Shown one piece after another: positions 9,172-17,681 of a stretch of DNA of 29,905 nt; the stretch's first letter is position 1, and the number at the start of each line of letters is the position of its first letter. Where the stretch lies: positions 1-29,905 of IMG/VR virus record IMGVR_UViG_3300020446_000053; one strand, written 5' to 3'. The position numbers were made by a program, and so were the translations under genes. Under the pieces are notes generated by a model that was given only the letters and a program-made list of their open reading frames with translations, searched no databases and was not told where the DNA came from. This stretch comes from a virus.

Positions 9172-9887
9172 TAGTTATTTCCTGTTGTCGCAATCAAAGG
9201 TGGTGGTTTAGGTGTGTACATTCCTTCTGGCTCACCGCCACCAATAACAAACGTTTCTGTTTTACTCATTCTTGCTTTTAATCGAGCGTAATGCGCTTGT
9301 GCAGCTGCCAGTTTATTTTGTGCATCTGCCTGTTTTTGCCGCGCTAAAATTTCTGCCGCTGAGTATAAAATTATTAGTTGATCGTCTAAATCAGCTGTAT
9401 CTGCTTCTGCAACAAATGGTGTAAGATTGCGAATACCGTATATTCTTACGCTATCTGTGCCAGTAGTTGCGTCTGAGTCATTTGCTGGTATCGGCCAAAA
9501 TTCTATTTGGTTATTTTCAAATGTATCAAAACGTCTAATTGGTGAAGATCTAATACCTCGATCGCTGTCATGTTGATTATATTCTTGCGCTCCAATGCCG
9601 TAATGAAGTTTTGTCCAATAATCGCCATGTTTAGTTTCGATACGCTCTATACGCTCAAACACAAGACCGTCTGGCACATCATAATATCGCTGCCCAGCGT
9701 TAATAGCTACATCACGGGTAATACGCAAAAACGGCCAGCTATAATCTTCCCATAGCCGCCGTTGTGTACGCTGCAACATATTTATAAATACATCCCTTGT
9801 TGCTTTGCCCAGATTAGGCTGTAGCGAATGACCAACCTCTGCCCTTAAATCAGTGACAAGTTGACCTAATGATGTACCTCGCGCCAT
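9171..9887 (-). CDS. Head-to-tail adaptor / tail tubular protein A-like (T7 gp11-like)
   Basis: A 238-residue protein. The N-terminal half (LGQLVTDLRAEVG, then a helix with FINMLQRTQRRLWEDYSWPFL) and the beta strands that follow (RYYDVPDGLVFERIERI) are typical of podovirus tail tube adaptor proteins. The C-terminal half holds two helices (QLIILYSAAEILARQKQ and LAAAQAHYARLKARMSK) that fit the helical bundle docking on the portal. It is placed after the capsid genes and immediately before the nozzle gene, to which its stop is fused. The role is to join portal and nozzle. Assignment is by pattern and order. Confidence 0.75.
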   Translation of the reverse strand: MARGTSLGQLVTDLRAEVGHSLQPNLGKATRDVFINMLQRTQRRLWEDYSWPFLRITRDVAINAGQRYYDVPDGLVFERIERIETKHGDYWTKLHYGIGAQEYNQHDSDRGIRSSPIRRFDTFENNQIEFWPIPANDSDATTGTDSVRIYGIRNLTPFVAEADTADLDDQLIILYSAAEILARQKQADAQNKLAAAQAHYARLKARMSKTETFVIGGGEPEGMYTPKPPPLIATTGNN

Positions 9888-9890
9888 GTG

Positions 9891-10307
9891 CTATTCCTCG
9901 ACGTATGCCTCGTTTATTTCAGTTGTGGGATCGTCAGCTATGTAGTGGCCTTTTGCATCCCTCGCTCTTTTACGAGTAGTTTTCTTTTTTACTGGTTTTT
10001 TTGGTTCTGGCGTAAATGTCGGATCAAGCAATTCAGACGGAATACGCGCAGCTTCTAATGTATCGGGAAGATCGCCATATTGGTTAAACAAATTAATAAC
10101 CTTTTGATCGCCATAAAAGTTACCTAATCGGTCGCGTTCCTCTTCTGCGGTTACAACAAACATACCGTCAACTCGTATATTCGTAACGGCATCATCGCCA
10201 TGTATAGATTGTAGCAGTTTTATTTCTGCCGGTGTTACCATAGTCTTTGGTACAACGCTGCGAATGTCTCCCCCAATCGCAACAGTACATGAACATTTTT
10301 CAAACAT
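9891..10307 (-). CDS. Small virion gene between capsid and adaptor, unknown role
   Basis: A 138-residue protein. Residues 1-75 look globular (VAIGGDIRSVVPKTMVTPAEIKLLQSIHGDDAVTNI reduced here to its flavour: a Gly-rich loop, then a helix with IHGDDAV). Residues about 100-120 are strongly basic (KKPVKKKTTRKRARDAKG) and the C-terminus is acidic. I have seen similar proteins in marine podoviruses at this position; they are unnamed. A strong ribosome site (AGGAGG) lies 6 bases before the ATG, just after the hairpin that follows the capsid gene, so it is well translated. A role in head completion or DNA contact is only inferred. Confidence 0.65.
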   Translation of the reverse strand: MFEKCSCTVAIGGDIRSVVPKTMVTPAEIKLLQSIHGDDAVTNIRVDGMFVVTAEEERDRLGNFYGDQKVINLFNQYGDLPDTLEAARIPSELLDPTFTPEPKKPVKKKTTRKRARDAKGHYIADDPTTEINEAYVEE

Positions 10308-10326
10308 ATTATCCTCCTGATTGATA

Positions 10327-10346
10327 GGAGGGCGCGAACGCCCCCC
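10327..10346 (-). terminator. GC-rich hairpin after the capsid gene (weak terminator or mRNA stabiliser)
   Basis: On the leftward transcript this is a stem GGGCG/CGCCC closed over a UUCG loop, extended by two more G-C pairs after one mismatch. It begins 9 bases after the capsid stop. No U-tract follows, so full intrinsic termination is unlikely. T7-like phages often place a partial terminator after the coat gene to set the ratio of coat to downstream products. Confidence 0.5.
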
Positions 10347-10354
10347 TGATTAAG

Positions 10355-11407
10355 TTATGAAATTTCGTAAACACCGTGACAATTCAGCTGCGTAGCTGTA
10401 AGCGCTGCGGTAGTTGTAATAGCTCTAAACATAACGTACTGGTCAGCTGGTCTAGCTGGTGAGTGCCGTTTCATTTTTTCGCCATCCATGTAGTACAAGC
10501 ATAGTTTTGATGTATCGATGATGTAACATCGTTTGCTTGGATCTTTTCCAGAAATAGTAAGATCATCCATCGTTGGATCATAAGCAAAAGTAAGACCGTT
10601 ATAGTTAATCTCACCCATACTAATGTCCTGATTTCTTGCAAAACCAGTATTACTATAGTTACCATTTCTTCGTAGTTCGTCTGCAAGACGATCTAAGAAA
10701 GCAGATCCGCAAATAGCAATATTTGGTTTACCGCCAAAACGTTTTAACTGCCTCATTTCAGTGTGCATCGTTTCGATCAACTCTTGCCCACTTGATGAAG
10801 TTGTTATTCCAACGTTAGCTCGGTTTCTCCACCATGTATTTGACACAGTTGAAAGACCGCCAACAGTTGTACCCGATGCTGTTGGATCATCTAAAATTAA
10901 GGTTTGAATACCAGCAATTGCGTTTGCATCCGCTGTACCGTCCCCAAAGATAAAATCATTTATCCCTCGAGAGTAACCTTCCATCATATCGTCCAGCTTA
11001 TCTTGGAAAAGATTTGCTAAGACGTGTACGTCACGTCCAGAATGATTGCTCACGCCAGACGAGGTTGTTGAATCAGTAACACTAATACCGTCCTTTTTAA
11101 GCTCGGTTAGTGTTAATGAAATACCAGCATGGTGTTCTTTCCAAGCGTAGTTTGCTCGTTTAATGTTTGCCGGATTTGCATACGTCACAGTATCATTGTG
11201 GGTATAACCACTTACTGTAGTTGTATACGTTCCTTTAACACCAATACTAAGTTCACCTTTACCACCTGGAAAAGTTTTTGATGCTGCGTCCATTGCTTTT
11301 AGCAATGGCTTGTCTTGTAGTGATTGAGAATAGACCGTGCCTTTATCGATAAAAAAATCGAGGGTAGCATTGGCTATGTTCTCAAGTTCGGCTGATGAAA
11401 ATGCCAT
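10355..11407 (-). CDS. Major capsid protein
   Basis: A 350-residue protein placed directly after an acidic scaffold gene, as expected for the coat protein. The N-terminus (LENIANATLDFFIDKGTVYSQSLQDKPLL) and the central region (GGKGELSIGVKGTYTTTVSGYTHNDTVTY, then YAWKEHHAGISLTLTELKKDGI) fit the N-arm and E-loop of HK97-fold coats that use a separate scaffold. The C-terminal half includes LIETMHTEMRQLKRFGGKPNIAICG and YIIDTSKLCLYYMDGEKMKRHSPARPADQYVMF, like the P-domain and A-domain segments of such coats. The RBS AGGAAAG precedes the ATG. The stop is followed by a hairpin. The fold call is inferred from context and general pattern; sequence families of podovirus coats differ widely. Confidence 0.85.
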   Translation of the reverse strand: MAFSSAELENIANATLDFFIDKGTVYSQSLQDKPLLKAMDAASKTFPGGKGELSIGVKGTYTTTVSGYTHNDTVTYANPANIKRANYAWKEHHAGISLTLTELKKDGISVTDSTTSSGVSNHSGRDVHVLANLFQDKLDDMMEGYSRGINDFIFGDGTADANAIAGIQTLILDDPTASGTTVGGLSTVSNTWWRNRANVGITTSSSGQELIETMHTEMRQLKRFGGKPNIAICGSAFLDRLADELRRNGNYSNTGFARNQDISMGEINYNGLTFAYDPTMDDLTISGKDPSKRCYIIDTSKLCLYYMDGEKMKRHSPARPADQYVMFRAITTTAALTATQLNCHGVYEIS

Positions 11408-11426
11408 TTTACTTTCCTAACATAAT

Positions 11427-12401
11427 TTAGGAGTTACCCAAAGCAGCCATTATCGCGTCTTGTAACGTTTCTGGTTGAGCCGCTGGGCTTCCTCCAAGTT
11501 TACCACCAGACGCAGTTTTCATAGGCTGTTTGTTGCCAAACGTAGCATTGTATTTTTCGTTCACTTGGTTGTAAGCAGTTTGCGCTAATTCCCTAACATC
11601 TTCTGGAGTTTGCGCTGTGTATTGTTGCCCGTTATTACCAAGTTCCCATCTTAATGCTTGAACCCTTGCGTCAACTAGATCTCTTTTGAGGTCGTAGTCG
11701 GGGTCGTTTGCCTCAGCGTTTTCTTCCCATTCATGCACAACACTAGCAAGATAATCTATATGATCGCGGTGCGCTTGAGTATTCTGCTTTTGCATTAAAA
11801 CTTCGTTTTGCTGCTTTTGCCATTGCGCATCTGCTCTCGATCGAGCCAGTTCCCGTGCCGCATCTTCATCTAAATAACCGTCATTAACTTTGGCTTGAAT
11901 ATCCTCTGGCATAATTATACCAGCTGCTTGCGATAGTTGCTGCACATAGGGTTTTAATGCTGTTAGTGCTGCCATTGGGTCAGATTTCATTTTAGCCATG
12001 ATATCTAAACCAATTGCCGCTTCCTCACCCGACAAATTGTTGTCTACCAGATAATTCTGCATTATATCAAATTTTTGTGCGCTTTCTCGTGCTTCATTCC
12101 TTTGTTCAACAAGTTCTTTAAACCTTGGATGCTTATGAAACGGTAAATTACTATAATCTTCATCCTGATCATCTAACTCAACGTTAGTTTCACTATCAGT
12201 AGATTCCGCTGCAACTACTTCCCTTTCTTCTTCCTCAGTCTCAGAGTGCGACTCTGTTTCTTCGTCGGTCTGTACGGCATCTTGTATGACACTTAACAGA
12301 TCCTCCTCAGTTTCGCTTTCTGGCGTTGACGACTCCGCCTTATCGTCCTCGATTTCTTCGGCTTCGGTGGACGTTTCCGTTGCCGTGGTCTTATCAACCA
12401 T
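11427..12401 (-). CDS. Capsid scaffold protein
   Basis: A 324-residue protein. Residues 1-100 are extremely acidic (runs of Glu, Asp, Ser and Thr), residues 100-260 are helical with coiled-coil character (FKELVEQRNEARESAQKFDIMQNYLVD; DEDAARELARSRADAQWQKQQNEVLMQKQ), and the end is a Gly/Pro/Gln linker plus a short helix (LQDAIMAALGNS). This composition and its place between portal and coat are the hallmark of podovirus scaffolds, which direct procapsid assembly and leave before packaging. The ATG is preceded by AAGGAAAGGA. A promoter-like element lies 26 bases further upstream and could give extra scaffold and coat expression. Confidence 0.85.
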   Translation of the reverse strand: MVDKTTATETSTEAEEIEDDKAESSTPESETEEDLLSVIQDAVQTDEETESHSETEEEEREVVAAESTDSETNVELDDQDEDYSNLPFHKHPRFKELVEQRNEARESAQKFDIMQNYLVDNNLSGEEAAIGLDIMAKMKSDPMAALTALKPYVQQLSQAAGIIMPEDIQAKVNDGYLDEDAARELARSRADAQWQKQQNEVLMQKQNTQAHRDHIDYLASVVHEWEENAEANDPDYDLKRDLVDARVQALRWELGNNGQQYTAQTPEDVRELAQTAYNQVNEKYNATFGNKQPMKTASGGKLGGSPAAQPETLQDAIMAALGNS

Positions 12402-12426
12402 ATTAGCGTCCTTTCCTTATATCTAC

Positions 12427-12455
12427 ATTTTACCCCTGTTGATCGCAACAATCAA
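12427..12455 (-). promoter_or_regulatory. Sigma70-type promoter before scaffold/capsid
   Basis: Reading leftward: TTGATT (12450-12455), 17 bases, then TAAAAT (12427-12432). The spacer contains an inverted partner of the -35 region (GTTGAT...ATCAAC). It lies in the short gap between portal and scaffold genes and shares sequence with the element at 25184-25212. This looks like an internal late promoter for scaffold and coat. Confidence 0.6.
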
Positions 12456-12469
12456 CAAACAGCAAAAAA

Positions 12470-14539
12470 TTACTGGTTATTATTGCCCATAGGTGAAACT
12501 GCTCCCGAACCACTAGGCAATTGCCTTGGCGCGTTATCCGCACCGCCTCCTGGCGCACCAGCTAACGCTGGATCACCAGTTCCTTGTCCTCGTCCTTGAT
12601 TCATACTAACGATTGAAGGAATTTTGTCTGCAAACGCCGAGTCAAGTTCAAGCTTGTCGTCAAGACGTTTTAACAATTCTTTTGCTAACCATTTGGGATC
12701 CATTCCAGGAATTTGCAACAAAAACGGCATAATGCGTTCAATATTTGCAAGTTCCGCTGCACGGTTGGGTTTTCCTGTTGATCCAGCTTCGATCTCTAGG
12801 AAAACTTCTTCCATAATTTGATCTCGAGTCATTTCCGGCCAGACTGCACCTTGACCTACAATTTTAACTACTTCTTCTCTGCCAAGATTAGCTAACAATA
12901 TTTGACCAGCTGCTCGAGTAATTTCAGACATAAAGCTATCAAGTTCATCGACATTAGCACCCAAGCTAGACATTCTTGCGCTTTCAGCAATCGACGTTTC
13001 TGTAGCTGTTGCTTTTGACAAACCTCCAAAGCTGCTTTCTTGTGCGCCTACAACCAACTGAATGTCGTCAAAAATTGTGCGTACTTCGTACAGATTAGGG
13101 TCTATTCCAATCTGTCCTACTGGCTGAATAACGTCATTTACCTTTTGGCCAGCTGCTAACGCTTGCAACTCTATCACCGCATTTGCTGGATGCGTTGCTA
13201 ACTTTTCCTTATCGTTATCCTCTAGTACACCAGCTGGTGCTGCATACTTCGGTCTATTTGCCCTTCGATGCTCCCGTAAACCTTGCCTGGCTCGATTATA
13301 TTCGTGCTGCATTGGCAGCAGTAAACTAACGTCGCTGGGTGGGTAAAGGTGATCTTTGTGTTCAACCTCATTAAACACAAGAGCAAAAATCGGCCAGAAC
13401 GTTTCTACGTTTACTGGCGGTGCTGTAGGCTCACGCAAAAAATCTGGATGTCCGTCTGCTACAACGTACTGAACGCCAGTTTTTCTGTCATAAACTTCAT
13501 ATACTTGCGCTAATCCCTTGGGAGCACCCTCACCTGATATACCGTCGTATGATGTAGAATATTGATTTGCGTCGTCGTGCCCTATTAATCGGCCTTTCAT
13601 ATCATACGTTTTGTAAGAATTTTTTAAATCAATATCGTATATTTCTTTTATTTCATCCGGCGTAAGATACAGTTCATGCGCTACCCATTCACACCCAACA
13701 AACCCTCTTAATTGACGACAACGAGGATCTATTATGATCGAATTTGCTTCGGGGAAATCGAACACAAGACCTTCACGAATTGTAACCATCGGCTCTTGCA
13801 ATAATGCTTGCATCGATAGCATTAATTCTTCAATTTGTGGATCGTCTTTTTGTATATTACCTTCCGACGCCTCATCTGCAACTCTACGCATAAAGTCTAT
13901 CTGTGCTTGCACATCCGCAATTTTTGCAGCAACTTCGGGTGCTCGATCAACGTCACGCTGAAAACCAACTTTTACAAAACCTACCCCAGTAGTAATAACA
14001 CGGCGCACTAATCCCTTCATTTGTGCTTTAAAAGCTGGTTGTTGCTCCTTCATGTAATAATCGAAAAGATTTTCAAGTGTTTTAGCAACATTATCGAGCA
14101 TTTTGTTTTGCGTTTTGCCAGCAGTATAATCGTTAATAATATTCCCTGCCGCTGGCGGCACGGGCATGTTCATTGCAGCTGCTTGTTCCGAGGCCATAAA
14201 TGCTTGCGCTAGAGTATCGGCATCCCCATCCCAAAATTGATAATTCATACGAGCACGTCTTTTTGCTACTGCTTTGGGATTTTTAGCGTAAAGTTGTGCT
14301 GTCCGTTGCTGCACATGACGCTGTAATATGTTGGCTACATAATTTTCATCAGACCATTTTTTTTCTTCAAAACCATTTAGCGCCGCATCCATATCACGTT
14401 TCATTGTCTGAAAAGCTTTTTTGTGAAACTCTTTGGCGTGTTTAATCCGTGCTAACCACTGATTGACTAATGCCTTTCGACGTTCTGTTGGTTCTGGTTT
14501 GTCAACGTCTGTCGTTAAAATCGTCATTTCTTCGTGCAT
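12470..14539 (-). CDS. Portal protein
   Basis: A 689-residue protein starting right after the TerL stop (TAAATG). Its length and content fit podovirus portals: an N-terminal helical part (ALVNQWLARIKHAKEFHKKAF), a motif YVANILQRHVQQRTAQLYAKNPKA, the clip/stem region around 140-250, the wing with VTIREGLVFDFPEANSIIIDPRCRQLRGFVGCEW, and the long C-terminal crown helices (ATATETSIAESARMSSLGANVDELDSFM), ending in a disordered Gly/Pro/Gln tail. The protein should form the dodecameric DNA channel at one capsid vertex. TerL, portal, scaffold and coat lie consecutively, as is usual for a head module. Confidence 0.9.
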   Translation of the reverse strand: MHEEMTILTTDVDKPEPTERRKALVNQWLARIKHAKEFHKKAFQTMKRDMDAALNGFEEKKWSDENYVANILQRHVQQRTAQLYAKNPKAVAKRRARMNYQFWDGDADTLAQAFMASEQAAAMNMPVPPAAGNIINDYTAGKTQNKMLDNVAKTLENLFDYYMKEQQPAFKAQMKGLVRRVITTGVGFVKVGFQRDVDRAPEVAAKIADVQAQIDFMRRVADEASEGNIQKDDPQIEELMLSMQALLQEPMVTIREGLVFDFPEANSIIIDPRCRQLRGFVGCEWVAHELYLTPDEIKEIYDIDLKNSYKTYDMKGRLIGHDDANQYSTSYDGISGEGAPKGLAQVYEVYDRKTGVQYVVADGHPDFLREPTAPPVNVETFWPIFALVFNEVEHKDHLYPPSDVSLLLPMQHEYNRARQGLREHRRANRPKYAAPAGVLEDNDKEKLATHPANAVIELQALAAGQKVNDVIQPVGQIGIDPNLYEVRTIFDDIQLVVGAQESSFGGLSKATATETSIAESARMSSLGANVDELDSFMSEITRAAGQILLANLGREEVVKIVGQGAVWPEMTRDQIMEEVFLEIEAGSTGKPNRAAELANIERIMPFLLQIPGMDPKWLAKELLKRLDDKLELDSAFADKIPSIVSMNQGRGQGTGDPALAGAPGGGADNAPRQLPSGSGAVSPMGNNNQ

Positions 14540-16120
14540 TTACCAACCACCCGTTTTTACGTTCATAAAATCTTGCTTTCGACGTTGTGCAGCATCCCAC
14601 TTAACCCAAGCAAGCGTGCCGACTTTTGGCCTAATAGTTGTTTTCACTATACCACCACCAGGGGTAGTAAGTCGAGATAACGCCATACCTATCCAAGCGA
14701 GGGCATCTACAAAATCATCGTTACGTCCATTTGGAAACTTTAAAATTTCATCTGTGGCTTTTTGTGTCCATACTGATTGCTTTGGAAACAATACTTTGTT
14801 CATTGCCATGCGACCCATAATACTTTGCGCTCGTTGAACTTTATTGGCTACTGGCGTTACTTCTTCGATCCGACAATACACACGTTCTTCACCCATCCTT
14901 TTACGCAAAAATGGAGCAATTGCTTTGGAAATATGGCCTTTCTCTGCCCACCATAACAACGGCTTCCATTTCTTAATAAGTGCCAGCATAGCTGTAACTA
15001 CTTTGTCTGTTGGCTGCTTTTCCCACCAGCAATCAAGCAAGTATATATCGTCGTTTTGATCGACACCTACTATTAATAAACACGTTGCATCATTTCTTGT
15101 TTTATCAACACCAACCGCATGATCGCTTGCAGCATAAATACGCAGATCTTTCGGTAAATCTGCACGGTTATAATATTTTATATTTTCTCTACGAAATAAA
15201 TCACCGTCCTCGGGCGTAGGCCGACCCTGATACAACGCACTAAAGCCTCGAGAGTCTAAACGCCGCTGCGCTTCCATAAACTCCGTATCAAATCGATCCG
15301 GCCACAACAGTTCGCCAACTTCTCTACCTAATGGATCATCTTCCTCTGCAAATGCTGGTAAGTTTATAATTTTCCACTTTGCAGCTTCTTCTGGGCTATA
15401 GTGCGGATTAGTGGGGTCAGTTAATCTACCTATTAAATCATCTTCATGCCACCTAGTCTGCACAATAACAATAGATGCGGATGCAGTCATTAGACGGGTC
15501 ATAAGCACCTGAGTAAACCATTGCCATAGCTGTTCGCGCAACGTAGGGCTGTTTGCTTCAATACTATCTTTTATTGGATCATCTAAAATAACAAAGTCAC
15601 CACCTCGACCAGTAATAGATCCCCCTCGCCCAACAAACACCGACATACCGCCAGATCCAGTTTGTATTCTTGATTTACTTGCGCCACCTTTTCGCAATCC
15701 AAAATTAGGAAAAACGTGTTTGTATTGAGGCAGCATCATAATGTTGCGTACATCTGCACCAAAGTCTTTTGCAAAATCTTCGTTATATGTAGCAAAAATT
15801 ACGTTTCTATACGGATCTCGACCCTGCAACCAAGGCACAAATCGACGCGATATAAGTTCAGATTTACCGTGTCTGGGCGGCATTGAGACTATTAATCGTG
15901 GAATATGGCCTTTTTCGACCTTTTCTAAGACTTTTGCCAATGCTCGGTGGTGTTTTGCGTCCTTAAACATACTTTCATCAATGTTTTCGGGATCATCTGC
16001 ATCTGGCATGGTGTATTTAACAAAGTCGATAAAACTTGTACGGCACTCAATAGCTTTCTTTTGCCGCTTTGCAGCTGCAATCTTGTTTTCAAGCTCATTA
16101 AGTACCTTGGCGTTAGACAT
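14540..16120 (-). CDS. terL: Terminase large subunit (TerL)
   Basis: A 526-residue packaging ATPase and nuclease. Walker A is SMPPRHGKSE (residues 79-88), Walker B is VILDDP (177-182, acidic Asp180/Asp181), followed by the coupling region (VQTRWHEDDLIGRL, 220-232). The RNase-H-like nuclease has AASDHA (Asp333) and NGRNDDFVDALAW (Asp468/Asp469, Asp472). These residues are all intact, so the protein should be active. The start overlaps the muramidase stop by 8 bases. It is coded directly ahead of the portal, but TerS lies about 9.2 kb upstream, beyond the fibre and lysis genes. Confidence 0.95.
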   Translation of the reverse strand: MSNAKVLNELENKIAAAKRQKKAIECRTSFIDFVKYTMPDADDPENIDESMFKDAKHHRALAKVLEKVEKGHIPRLIVSMPPRHGKSELISRRFVPWLQGRDPYRNVIFATYNEDFAKDFGADVRNIMMLPQYKHVFPNFGLRKGGASKSRIQTGSGGMSVFVGRGGSITGRGGDFVILDDPIKDSIEANSPTLREQLWQWFTQVLMTRLMTASASIVIVQTRWHEDDLIGRLTDPTNPHYSPEEAAKWKIINLPAFAEEDDPLGREVGELLWPDRFDTEFMEAQRRLDSRGFSALYQGRPTPEDGDLFRRENIKYYNRADLPKDLRIYAASDHAVGVDKTRNDATCLLIVGVDQNDDIYLLDCWWEKQPTDKVVTAMLALIKKWKPLLWWAEKGHISKAIAPFLRKRMGEERVYCRIEEVTPVANKVQRAQSIMGRMAMNKVLFPKQSVWTQKATDEILKFPNGRNDDFVDALAWIGMALSRLTTPGGGIVKTTIRPKVGTLAWVKWDAAQRRKQDFMNVKTGGW

Positions 16121-16628
16121 CCGCCATTCCTAATGCAAGTTCGAGCGTATGTTTGTTACGCCTTGTCCAGCCTTTGCCAAACGTATCGAATGTAGACAAG
16201 CTTTCGTAATGTTTTTGCCTACTATCAAACATATATTCAATAATATCTTTCGGCGCTTTCTCAGCAACAAGGCCAAGTGTTTTTGCGCCAATTACGCCGT
16301 CTTGTTTTGCCGACACAAACTTTTGAATACACTTCGCTGGCCTAGAACTTCCGGCATTTACAGCCCAATCAAAGGTAAAAAGTGCCAAACCATTGTCTAA
16401 ATCGTTGCAGCGGCATCGATCCCAGTATTCTTCTTTGTATACTGGGGCTACATCTTCCGGCGTAAGGTTACGCATTTCTTCTTCGGTAACGTGCCGACCT
16501 AAAAATTGCTCATAAGTACCTCGAGTAACACCTAAATTAGTCATGCCACCTGGATCTTTTGGGTGATCGACAAATCCACCCTCGTTTTTCAATATAATTT
16601 CTAGACATTCTTTAAAATTATCTGCCAT
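16113..16628 (-). CDS. Endolysin, GH108-type N-acetylmuramidase
   Basis: A 171-residue protein. I start it at MADNFKECL (ATG at 16628), fused to the upstream stop by TAATG; a longer frame would extend 30 bases into the spanin-like gene. The N-terminal glycoside hydrolase 108 domain has the motif LKNEGGFVDHPKDPGG, with Glu16 in the E-G-G catalytic position, then GMTNLGVTRGTYEQF and an EEYWDRCRC segment. The C-terminal part (CIQKFVSAKQDGVIGAKTL; YESLSTFDTFGKGWTRR) matches the peptidoglycan-binding domain commonly found with GH108. It cleaves the glycan chain of peptidoglycan. No signal sequence is present, so release depends on the holin. It lies in the lysis block next to the holin and spanin-like genes. 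Confidence 0.9.
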   Translation of the reverse strand: MADNFKECLEIILKNEGGFVDHPKDPGGMTNLGVTRGTYEQFLGRHVTEEEMRNLTPEDVAPVYKEEYWDRCRCNDLDNGLALFTFDWAVNAGSSRPAKCIQKFVSAKQDGVIGAKTLGLVAEKAPKDIIEYMFDSRQKHYESLSTFDTFGKGWTRRNKHTLELALGMADV

Positions 16629-16894
16629 TATTCTGTCTCCACTGGTTTTGTTCCCCACGTTCGGGTGTAGCCGTATTCCTCATACGCAGCCGCCCAACGA
16701 TTTTCGGTAAATGTCGCAAACTTTATTAAGCTTTCGGTGTCTGCATAAAGCTGGTCGATCCATTCGTTGTTTTCAGCAACTTGGCTCTCTAAATGCGATA
16801 TTCGGTGTGCCTGTTCGCTAATCCACCAAACACCGCCTACAAGCTGAACAGCCATTGCAAGAACTAAGGCTAAAGGTACTTTTAAATCTGCCAT
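16628..16894 (-). CDS. Small membrane protein with coiled coil, spanin-like
   Basis: An 88-residue protein starting at ATG 16894 (TAATG with the holin stop). Residues 4-24 form one hydrophobic helix (VPLALVLAMAVQLVGGVWWI), followed by a heptad-type coiled coil (HRISHLESQVAENNEWIDQLYADTESLI in part) and a polar tail. One N-terminal membrane helix with a periplasmic coil is the plan of Rz-type inner membrane spanins. Its place between holin and endolysin supports a lysis role. No separate outer membrane lipoprotein partner is obvious. An alternative is a small phage membrane protein without a spanin role. Confidence 0.6.
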   Translation of the reverse strand: MADLKVPLALVLAMAVQLVGGVWWISEQAHRISHLESQVAENNEWIDQLYADTESLIKFATFTENRWAAAYEEYGYTRTWGTKPVETE

Positions 16895-17277
16895 TATTTT
16901 TTGCCCATGAATTGTTTTGTGCCTTTCAAACCTATGGCTGCTAGGCAGACGACATAAACTAGATAAGTATACCACTCTGGTAACTCAGACAGACGAGCAA
17001 AACCGTTCTTAACTGTTTCCTCCATGCCTGGAATAAAACAAAGGATGACTGGCGCTAAGACGAGTATCGTTACCACTTCGTCTTTAATTGAGTTGTGCGT
17101 ACCTTGAGCCATTATCTTTTCCCAATCCGCCGTCGATGTTTCTTTCGAGAGCAAAATCTTCGCCTTCGCTTCCGCCTCTGTTAATTTTAGCTTTGCGTTA
17201 GCAGCTTGCGCTTGGGTTTTAGCATTGAGCCACCCCCCAGCCAATTCAGCTATTGGTGAGATTAGTGCTTGTAGCAT
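16894..17277 (-). CDS. Holin, GTA-type 3-TM family
   Basis: A 127-residue protein. The start at 17277 is supported by GGAGGC 5 bases before the ATG, so the gene begins inside the upstream EF-hand gene (32-base overlap). Residues 1-62 form an amphipathic Ala/Lys/Glu-rich helix (AQAANAKLKLTEAEAKAKILL) with a conserved-looking TADWEKIMAQ. The segment NSIKDE then leads into hydrophobic helices at about 68-84 and 103-118. This is the outline of the gene-transfer-agent holin family (Holin 3TM, PF11351), whose members carry a W-K-D-E motif here seen as IKDE. It should permeabilise the inner membrane and free the endolysin. Confidence 0.75.
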   Translation of the reverse strand: MLQALISPIAELAGGWLNAKTQAQAANAKLKLTEAEAKAKILLSKETSTADWEKIMAQGTHNSIKDEVVTILVLAPVILCFIPGMEETVKNGFARLSELPEWYTYLVYVVCLAAIGLKGTKQFMGKK

Positions 17278-17572
17278 TTTTAGCCTCCATTGCATTAAAA
17301 CCAAAGTACGCGGCAACAACCCCAGAACTCCCAATGACATAAACGCTTGCTATGTCTGTAATAAGCTCTGCGGCTTGCGATAAGCCGACGTAAGACGCAA
17401 AGATGATTGCTACGGGGTACGCCAGCATCCCAACCGTACAAGCCACCACTAAGCGCCTCTGTACGTCACGCTTTTTGTCCATATCTTCCATGTTCCGGCG
17501 ACGATCCTCGAGCATGATAGCGCGTTCATCTGGATCAATCTTTCCGTTTCCGTTTATGTCGTATTCGTTCAT
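17246..17572 (-). CDS. EF-hand membrane protein of the lysis block
   Basis: A 108-residue protein. Residues 5-16 are a complete canonical EF-hand loop (DINGNGKIDPDE, with ligand positions Asp5, Asn7, Asn9, Asp13 and Glu16), followed by a basic and acidic helix (about 20-38). Two hydrophobic helices come next (about 42-64 and 70-94), and a polar end. The start is supported by AGGAAA 5 bases ahead of the ATG. It precedes the holin gene and overlaps its start. A single EF-hand on a two-TM protein points to calcium-dependent control or anchoring, which is inferred. It could be a second holin, an antiholin or a membrane-bound accessory factor. Confidence 0.7.
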   Translation of the reverse strand: MNEYDINGNGKIDPDERAIMLEDRRRNMEDMDKKRDVQRRLVVACTVGMLAYPVAIIFASYVGLSQAAELITDIASVYVIGSSGVVAAYFGFNAMEAKNATSTNLTNS

Positions 17573-17681
17573 TAGCTTTCCTTGCTATTTTTAAGGCAAT
17601 GCCTCTATCTTTAGTTATTAGTAAAACTGATCCGTTATCATTAGTTAAAACCCACTTATTTTTTCTCTCTAATAGCTTCAA
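17535..17681 (-). CDS. Possible small basic protein with TTG start, hypothetical
   Basis: A 48-codon reading frame starting at TTG (17681), with AGGCGG 9 bases upstream. The protein (MKLLERKNKWVLTNDNGS..., ending KRKRKD) contains WVLTNDNGSVLLITKDRGIA, which reads like a folded beta hairpin, and a basic C-terminus. It overlaps the 3' end of the upstream small gene by 26 bases and the EF-hand gene by 38 bases. The composition is convincing, but a TTG start and double overlap make it uncertain. Otherwise the gap between its neighbours would be 83 bases of noncoding sequence. Confidence 0.35.
   Translation of the reverse strand: MKLLERKNKWVLTNDNGSVLLITKDRGIALKIARKANERIRHKRKRKD

Noticed and set aside
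10327-10346. Strong intrinsic terminator after the capsid gene
   Set aside because: The stem is good but no U-run follows, and a strong ribosome site lies right behind; kept only as a weak terminator or stabiliser.
15741-16133. Rightward frame of 130 codons
   Set aside because: Shadow of TerL, whose motifs are intact on the other strand.
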